A stretch of 64,000 nucleotides of DNA from CAYXDR01 sp046498185 (GTDB lineage: Bacteria > Desulfobacterota > DSM-4660 > Desulfatiglandales > Desulfatiglandaceae): contig JAWOBE010000039.1 in NCBI GenBank assembly GCA_046498185.1, positions 4,533 to 68,532 on the forward strand. The letters run 5' to 3'. This document shows, piece by piece, positions 60,009 through 64,000 of the stretch (position 1 is its first letter; each line of letters begins with the position of its first letter). The notes below the pieces were generated by a model. The model worked only from the letters and a program-made list of their open reading frames with translations. It searched no databases and was not told the origin of the DNA. The position numbers were made by a program, and so were the translations under genes.

Positions 60009-60854
60009 ATGAGGATAATTGAATCAGTCTCCGATATGCAGTCTGTTGCGGACGAATTTCGGGCATCGGATCGGAAAATCGGTTTAGTGCCGACTATGGG
60101 CTATTTTCATGAAGGTCATCTCGAATTGATGCGTACAGCCGCAAAACAGACGGATGTGGTGGTCGCCAGCATTTTCGTCAATCCCACCCAGTTCGGACCG
60201 GGTGAGGATCTCGGCCGGTATCCGCGTGATTTTGACGGCGATGTGCGAAAAGCAGGAAGCGCCGGCGTGGAAGTGATATTTGCACCTACTGTGGAGGAGA
60301 TGTATCCCTCCGGATTTCAGACCAGAGTCCGCGTTGAAAAGGTTACGAAGCATCTTTGCGGGCTTTCCCGTCCGGTTCATTTTGAAGGTGTAACAACCGT
60401 GGTGTGCAAATTATTCAACTGCGTTAAACCGGATGCGGCTGTTTTCGGAGAAAAGGATTTCCAGCAGCTTGTGGTAATCGAGCGGATGGTTACCGATTTG
60501 AACATGGATATCCGAATACTCGGAGTTCCTGTTCAACGGGAACTCGACGGTCTTGCGATGAGTTCTCGAAATGCCTACCTAAACGGGGATGAACGACGCT
60601 CCGCGCTCAGTCTTTTTAAATCCCTGGAGCTGGCAAAACGTCTCTATAACGGCGGTGAAAGGAATGCAGAAATTATAAGGGATGCAGTGCTCGACTTGAT
60701 TTCTTCCCATCCGTTTACTTTGGTGGATTATGTTGAGTTGTGCGACCCGGTTTCGCTGGAAGAGGTGAAAGTGCTGGAAGGGAAGACGCTGCTGGCCCTA
60801 GCTGTAAACGTAGGTCGAACAAGACTCATCGACAACTGTATCTTGGGTCGATAA
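60009..60854 (+). CDS. panC: Pantothenate synthetase
   Basis: 281 residues. GLVPTMGYFHEGHLELMRTA carries the HxGH nucleotide-binding motif (His-Glu-Gly-His), with VVASIFVNPTQFGPGEDLGRYPR, VFGEKDFQQLVVIERMV and the KMSKS-equivalent MSSRNAYL. Joins pantoate and beta-alanine. The ATG follows GAGGG. Its tail is followed by a kinase gene after 60 bases. Confidence 0.97.
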   Translation: MRIIESVSDMQSVADEFRASDRKIGLVPTMGYFHEGHLELMRTAAKQTDVVVASIFVNPTQFGPGEDLGRYPRDFDGDVRKAGSAGVEVIFAPTVEEMYPSGFQTRVRVEKVTKHLCGLSRPVHFEGVTTVVCKLFNCVKPDAAVFGEKDFQQLVVIERMVTDLNMDIRILGVPVQRELDGLAMSSRNAYLNGDERRSALSLFKSLELAKRLYNGGERNAEIIRDAVLDLISSHPFTLVDYVELCDPVSLEEVKVLEGKTLLALAVNVGRTRLIDNCILGR

Positions 60855-60916
60855 CTGGTTTCCATCCGGCTGTAGAAGCATCGAAATTATTCGAGCTGTT
60901 TACAAGGCGTTCGGTC

Positions 60917-62023
60917 ATGAGAGGTGGGGGTTTAGAAAAGGGGAAAAAACCGTTGCAACCGCCACAGGGTTTGCTGGATGCAGTCAGCCGCTTCAGGGCA
61001 TGTGGAAGTTTCGGGAAAGATACCTTTCATGTGACTCAGCTTAAAGGCGACGGATCATCACGGTGCTTTTTCAGGATCAATTTGAGAAATTCTCCGGATT
61101 CCTTCGTCGTCATGTGGAATCCTCCGGTCGACAACGCAGCTTTGCGGGAGAATTCAGCCTATGACCGAATCGGCAGGCATCTGAAGGGGCGGGGCGTACC
61201 TGTGCCTCAGATTCATCATGTTGATCATCAAAATGGATGCATAATCCTGGAGGACCTGGGGGATGTAAGCCTTCAGGAATATCTGGCTCGGCTGGACGAT
61301 CCCTTCCCTGTATTGGAAAAGGTGCTGGAGGTTTTGTTTCATCTGCAGCACGAAGGGGCGGAAGGCTTCGATCCTCGATGGTGCTGTCAAACGCCGGTTT
61401 ACGACCGCACCGTAATGATTCTGCTGGAGTCATATTACTTCAGAGAGGCTTTTTTGCGCCGGTATATCGGTATGACGGGGGATCTCGGGCGCCTGGAGCG
61501 TTGTTTTCTGCATTGTGCCGAGGTAATATCGGGTTGCCGGAGTTCTTGTCTTCTTCACAGGGATTTTCAATCCAGGAACATGATGGTGTCAAACGGGCGA
61601 ATTCGTATAATCGACTGGCAGGGTGCCAGGATAGGCCCTCCAGGTTACGATCTGGCTTCCCTGGTGATAGACCCGTATATGGATTTAAGTGATGTTCACA
61701 GGGTTTTTTTGATAAAAAGCTATCTTGCGATGTTTCGTGAGAGGTTTACTTCCGAGGCTGAGAATTTCCAGGTAATTTATCCGTATCTCGCACTCCAGAG
61801 AAACATGCAGATTCTCGGGGCTTTCGCCCACTTGAGTCTCGCGAAAGGGAAAAAAGAATTCCAAGCCTATATCCCACCGGCAGTCAAACGGATGAAGGCC
61901 CAGCTTGAAGAAATGCCGGATGCGGCTTTGTCCCCGTTAAAGGAAATCGCTGCGGAAGTCGAGGCGTTCCTAGGCCTTGAAACTTCAAAAAACGAAATTG
62001 ACACCAACCTTCGCGGCCAATAA
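60917..62023 (+). CDS. Aminoglycoside-phosphotransferase-fold kinase (AmgK-like)
   Basis: About 368 residues from the ATG at 60917; the open frame upstream is shadow of panC. APH family: GDGSSRCFFRIN (glycine loop), ILEDLGDVSLQEYL, catalytic HRDFQSRNMMV (Brenner box with Asp), metal-binding IIDWQGARIGPPGYDLASLV. Resembles AmgK, the N-acetylmuramate/N-acetylglucosamine kinase of cell-wall recycling, but no murU-type partner is adjacent, so the substrate remains inferred. Confidence 0.8.
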   Translation: MRGGGLEKGKKPLQPPQGLLDAVSRFRACGSFGKDTFHVTQLKGDGSSRCFFRINLRNSPDSFVVMWNPPVDNAALRENSAYDRIGRHLKGRGVPVPQIHHVDHQNGCIILEDLGDVSLQEYLARLDDPFPVLEKVLEVLFHLQHEGAEGFDPRWCCQTPVYDRTVMILLESYYFREAFLRRYIGMTGDLGRLERCFLHCAEVISGCRSSCLLHRDFQSRNMMVSNGRIRIIDWQGARIGPPGYDLASLVIDPYMDLSDVHRVFLIKSYLAMFRERFTSEAENFQVIYPYLALQRNMQILGAFAHLSLAKGKKEFQAYIPPAVKRMKAQLEEMPDAALSPLKEIAAEVEAFLGLETSKNEIDTNLRGQ

Positions 62024-62097
62024 GATAGCAGCATGTATTAATTTTGTTGAGCAAGGCTCCCGCCTGTATCCGGGTTCCCACAGCATGGAGGTATAAA

Positions 62098-62523
62098 ATG
62101 GAAGACTGTGTTTTCTGTAAAATTGTCAGCGGAGAAGTGCCCTGCTTCAAGATATTCGAAGACGAGCGCGTATTGGGTTTCGCGGACATTAATCCTATTG
62201 CCAGGGGCCACTGTCTTGTGATTCCCAAGGCCCACGCGGAAAACCTGCTGGAAATCAGTACAGATGATCTGTTCGCCGTTCACCGGGCTGCAAAGGATAT
62301 TTCTTTTGGCATCAAGGAGGCTCTCGGCGCGGGGGGCATAGCCTGCGTTCAGCTTAACGGCCGGCTTGTAAACCAAGTGGTGATGCACTATCATCTTCAT
62401 TTGATCCCGAGGGTTGAGGGAGACCCCCCGTTGCCTGTGAGCGAGTGGGAGCCCGGGAAGGTAGATTTCGATGAAATTGAAAAAACCGCGCGGCGAATCT
62501 CCTCTGCGGTAAGGCCGCAATAA
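62098..62523 (+). CDS. HIT-family nucleotide-binding protein
   Basis: 141 residues from the ATG at 62098. DCVFCKIVSGEVPCFKIFEDERVLGFADINPIARGHCLVIPKAHAENLLE and the histidine triad VMHYHLHLIPR. HINT/HIT branch hydrolases acting on nucleoside phosphoramidates. GGAGG precedes by about ten bases. Convergent with an HNH gene 34 bases on. Confidence 0.93.
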   Translation: MEDCVFCKIVSGEVPCFKIFEDERVLGFADINPIARGHCLVIPKAHAENLLEISTDDLFAVHRAAKDISFGIKEALGAGGIACVQLNGRLVNQVVMHYHLHLIPRVEGDPPLPVSEWEPGKVDFDEIEKTARRISSAVRPQ

Positions 62524-62557
62524 AAAAAGTAAAAAGGTCGGCTGTTTGATGAAAACT

Positions 62558-63085
62558 CTATTCATCTACAAGTTCAACGTTCCAGTAGAGATAGTCTCTC
62601 CAAGAGCTGGGCATATCCCTGAGGCCGACTGTTATCCGCAAAAATGGCAACCAGGCGGGTCGTGCCGGTTCACGAATCAATTTCATCCGGGCTTCAGGAG
62701 GGGTGCGCCCTCCCTTGGCGCTGTTGCATTTGACACAGCAGGTCACTATGTTGGACCACACGGTTCTTCCGCCGCGTGACTTGGGTATGACATGGTCGTA
62801 TGTCAATTCTTCGGGGGGTAATTTCCGGCCGCAGTACTGGCATATGTATTTGTCTCTGATGTAAATATTCTGTCTGGAGAATTTTACAGGCATCTTAGGG
62901 CGTTTAACAAGCCGAAGAAGCCTGACGACCGCGGGCAGTTTAATCGAAAAACTCACGGAGTGAATCTCCTTGGAATACTCCTCCAGCACTTCGACTTTGC
63001 CCATGATGAGCAAAGTAACTGCACGTTTCCAGTCGATTACCTTGAGGGGTTCGTAGGTGACATTGAGTAACAGGACGTTTTCCAT
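62558..63085 (-). CDS. HNH endonuclease domain protein
   Basis: 175 residues from the ATG at 63085 (GTGGAGG upstream); the longer frame is not supported. N-terminal segment VLLLNVTYEPLKVIDWKRAVTLLIMGKVEVLEEY, then the HNH fold YICQYCGRKLPPEELTYDHVIPKSRGG...WSNIVTCCVKCNSAKGGRTP, with two zinc CxxC pairs and the DHV-N-N catalytic core. Common single-copy HNH family in Gram-negatives of unknown role, not obviously mobile. Confidence 0.88.
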   Translation of the reverse strand: MENVLLLNVTYEPLKVIDWKRAVTLLIMGKVEVLEEYSKEIHSVSFSIKLPAVVRLLRLVKRPKMPVKFSRQNIYIRDKYICQYCGRKLPPEELTYDHVIPKSRGGRTVWSNIVTCCVKCNSAKGGRTPPEARMKLIREPARPAWLPFLRITVGLRDMPSSWRDYLYWNVELVDE

Positions 63086-63412
63086 CGATGTTCCTCCACC
63101 CGCCGTGAAATATCCGAGCCGCGGAATTACAGCCCCATACCTTACAGCGGGCGCAATGCCGGGCGTTTTCGGAAAGGAGCCCGGAAAAAGAGACAACGAA
63201 ATCAGCCGGCCGGCAAGGTCCCTGGATATTGCTACGAGTAAAACACTGCACGTATGACCGGATTATCGGGCTACGGGCTTCATAAACTATGAAACCGATC
63301 GAAAATTACCTCAATAGTGGGAAAAATACAATCAGAAAATCAATGCGACCGCCTGTTACAGACAAAGGTTAAAAATGTTCGGGTTTCGAGGCTTTTAGTC
63401 CAACATAGAAAC
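63086..63412. other. Intergenic region before the IS200 element
   Basis: About 330 bases upstream of the leftward HNH gene. No gene, tRNA or clear promoter is seen. The left end of the IS200-like element probably lies in its last 50 bases. Confidence 0.4.
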
Positions 63413-63993
63413 CCTGGCCCTTTGGGCCAGGTCAGAGTTCAGTGGCTTTGCCTTCTGAACGACTCATTTGTTACAACCGAGGCCGAGTTGTCCCCACAAC
63501 CAAGCCAAGGAGTAACAGATGAGCCGATTTCGCAAGTTAGCACAAACGATATGGTTCTGTCAGTATCACATTGTATGGGTTCCCAAGTACCGTTTCAGGG
63601 TACTTACAGGACAAGTAGCTGAAGAAGTTGAAACTTGTATCAGAGCGTTTTCGGAGCAACAGGGCTGTGAGGTGGTGGAATTGAATGTGCAAGCTGATCA
63701 TGTCCATCTCTTAACCCTTGTACCGCCGAAAGTATCGATTTCGGGTTACGTTGGTACATTGAAAGGTCGAACGGCGATTCGAGTATTCAACCGATTTCGC
63801 AAATTGAAAGAAAAACCCTATTGGGGGAATCATTTCTGGGCCAGAGGTTACTGTGTAGATACGGTTGGTCTGGATGAAGAAATGATTCGTAAATACATAA
63901 AGTACCAAGAGGCTAAAGAGAAGCAGTCGGAAACACCGAAACATTAAGGTCAAACCAGGGGACAGCTCATCTTTGCCTCCTCAGGAGGCAAAG
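63413..63993 (+). mobile_element. IS200-type insertion sequence
   Basis: A single tyrosine transposase (63519-63947) flanked by subterminal hairpins and no inverted terminal repeats. Left: CCTGGCCC (63413-63420) against GGGCCAGG (63424-63431), then GTTCAG (63437-63442) against CTGAAC (63455-63460), a leader structure that in IS200 limits transposase expression. Right: CTTTGCCTCCT (63971-63981) against AGGAGGCAAAG (63983-63993). The exact cleavage ends cannot be fixed and may reach the window edge. Confidence 0.85.
63519..63947 (+). CDS. tnpA: IS200/IS605-family Y1 transposase TnpA
   Basis: 142 residues, normal for IS200. HUH motif in VQADHVHLLTLVPPKV and the catalytic Tyr in YIKYQEAK near residue 130. 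FCQYHIVWVPKYRFRVL is a family signature. Single-strand transposition; AAGGAG precedes the start. It sits 430 bases from the HNH gene. TnpB is absent. Unrelated in length to REP-associated RAYT transposases, although from the same superfamily. Confidence 0.95.
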   Translation: MSRFRKLAQTIWFCQYHIVWVPKYRFRVLTGQVAEEVETCIRAFSEQQGCEVVELNVQADHVHLLTLVPPKVSISGYVGTLKGRTAIRVFNRFRKLKEKPYWGNHFWARGYCVDTVGLDEEMIRKYIKYQEAKEKQSETPKH

Positions 63994-64000
63994 CAATTTA

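Noticed and set aside
62558..63085. HNH gene as a homing endonuclease or defence nuclease
   Set aside because: It matches a widely conserved single-copy HNH family and has no intron, intein or defence partner nearby.
63317..63622. Plus-strand frame overlapping the transposase start
   Set aside because: Runs through the IS200 leader hairpins in another frame, with no family-like sequence.

Overview
This window looks like a chromosomal segment of a Gram-negative bacterium of the former Deltaproteobacteria (Desulfobacterota), most likely a sulfate reducer or syntroph. The signs are: a FadL-type outer-membrane protein and a LpxL-type acyltransferase; methylmalonyl-CoA epimerase (propionyl-CoA chemistry); an Nfn electron-bifurcating transhydrogenase; a CobA-HemD fusion; a sigma54 response regulator beside GAF histidine kinase signalling; and interspersed GGTATC/GGGGTC-type palindromic repeats. 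This placement is inference. No rRNA, tRNA or CRISPR array was recognised.

Layout. 1-4208: truncated cytochrome c tail, then a four-gene osmoprotectant ABC operon in more AT-rich DNA, possibly acquired. 4209-7979: hypothetical gene, DUF1992 protein, D-Ala-D-Ala ligase, FadL-like porin. 8026-10825: promoter, TPP riboswitch and thiZXY, a thiamine-precursor transporter. 10843-13768: putative nucleotidyltransferase, CNNM/CBS protein, IF-1, methylmalonyl-CoA epimerase. 13919-22302: co-directional run of coaBC, family 4 uracil-DNA glycosylase, NfeD, slipin, a Rho-N-like protein, ispD, hemC and cobA-hemD. 22316-29874: accessory signalling cluster (PP-loop ATPase, dipeptide epimerase, GAF histidine kinase, LpxL-like acyltransferase, sigma54 response regulator, single receiver) with a perfect 19-bp inverted repeat in the divergent promoter region. 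29967-35854: DASS anion transporter, a Cys-rich small protein, zinc-ribbon/Yip1 membrane protein, UvrD-like helicase, isochorismatase-like hydrolase, thiamine-binding MTH1187 protein. 35889-40577: the conserved mnmE-jag-yidC-yidD-rnpA-rpmH block, read leftward. 40744-46306: mreBCD-mrdA-rodA rod-shape operon. 46334-48226: HD protein, stand-alone cNMP-binding protein, hypothetical protein. 48533-50818: nfnAB. 51175-59741: PhoH, 7TM-HD phosphodiesterase, ybeY, acpS, tsaE, lysC, tsaD, DUF2062, rsmA. 60009-63085: panC, AmgK-like kinase, HIT protein, HNH endonuclease. 63413-64000: an IS200-type element reaching about the window end.

How the genes fit together. Most of the window is housekeeping: envelope growth (Ddl, MreBCD/PBP2/RodA, YidC/YidD), RNA and translation quality (RnpA, MnmE, TsaD/TsaE, YbeY, RsmA, IF-1) and cofactors (thiamine uptake, CoA, pantothenate, tetrapyrroles, isoprenoids). 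The less ordinary material is the 22-30 kb signalling cluster, a dispersed family of about 140-170 bp palindromic repeats (about 9.7, 26.4 and 59.9 kb, perhaps 51.0 kb), twin identical-arm hairpins at 37.3 and 47.9 kb, and short AT-rich patches inside otherwise ordinary genes. I did not find a system I can firmly call undescribed; the signalling cluster with its palindromic site is the best candidate.
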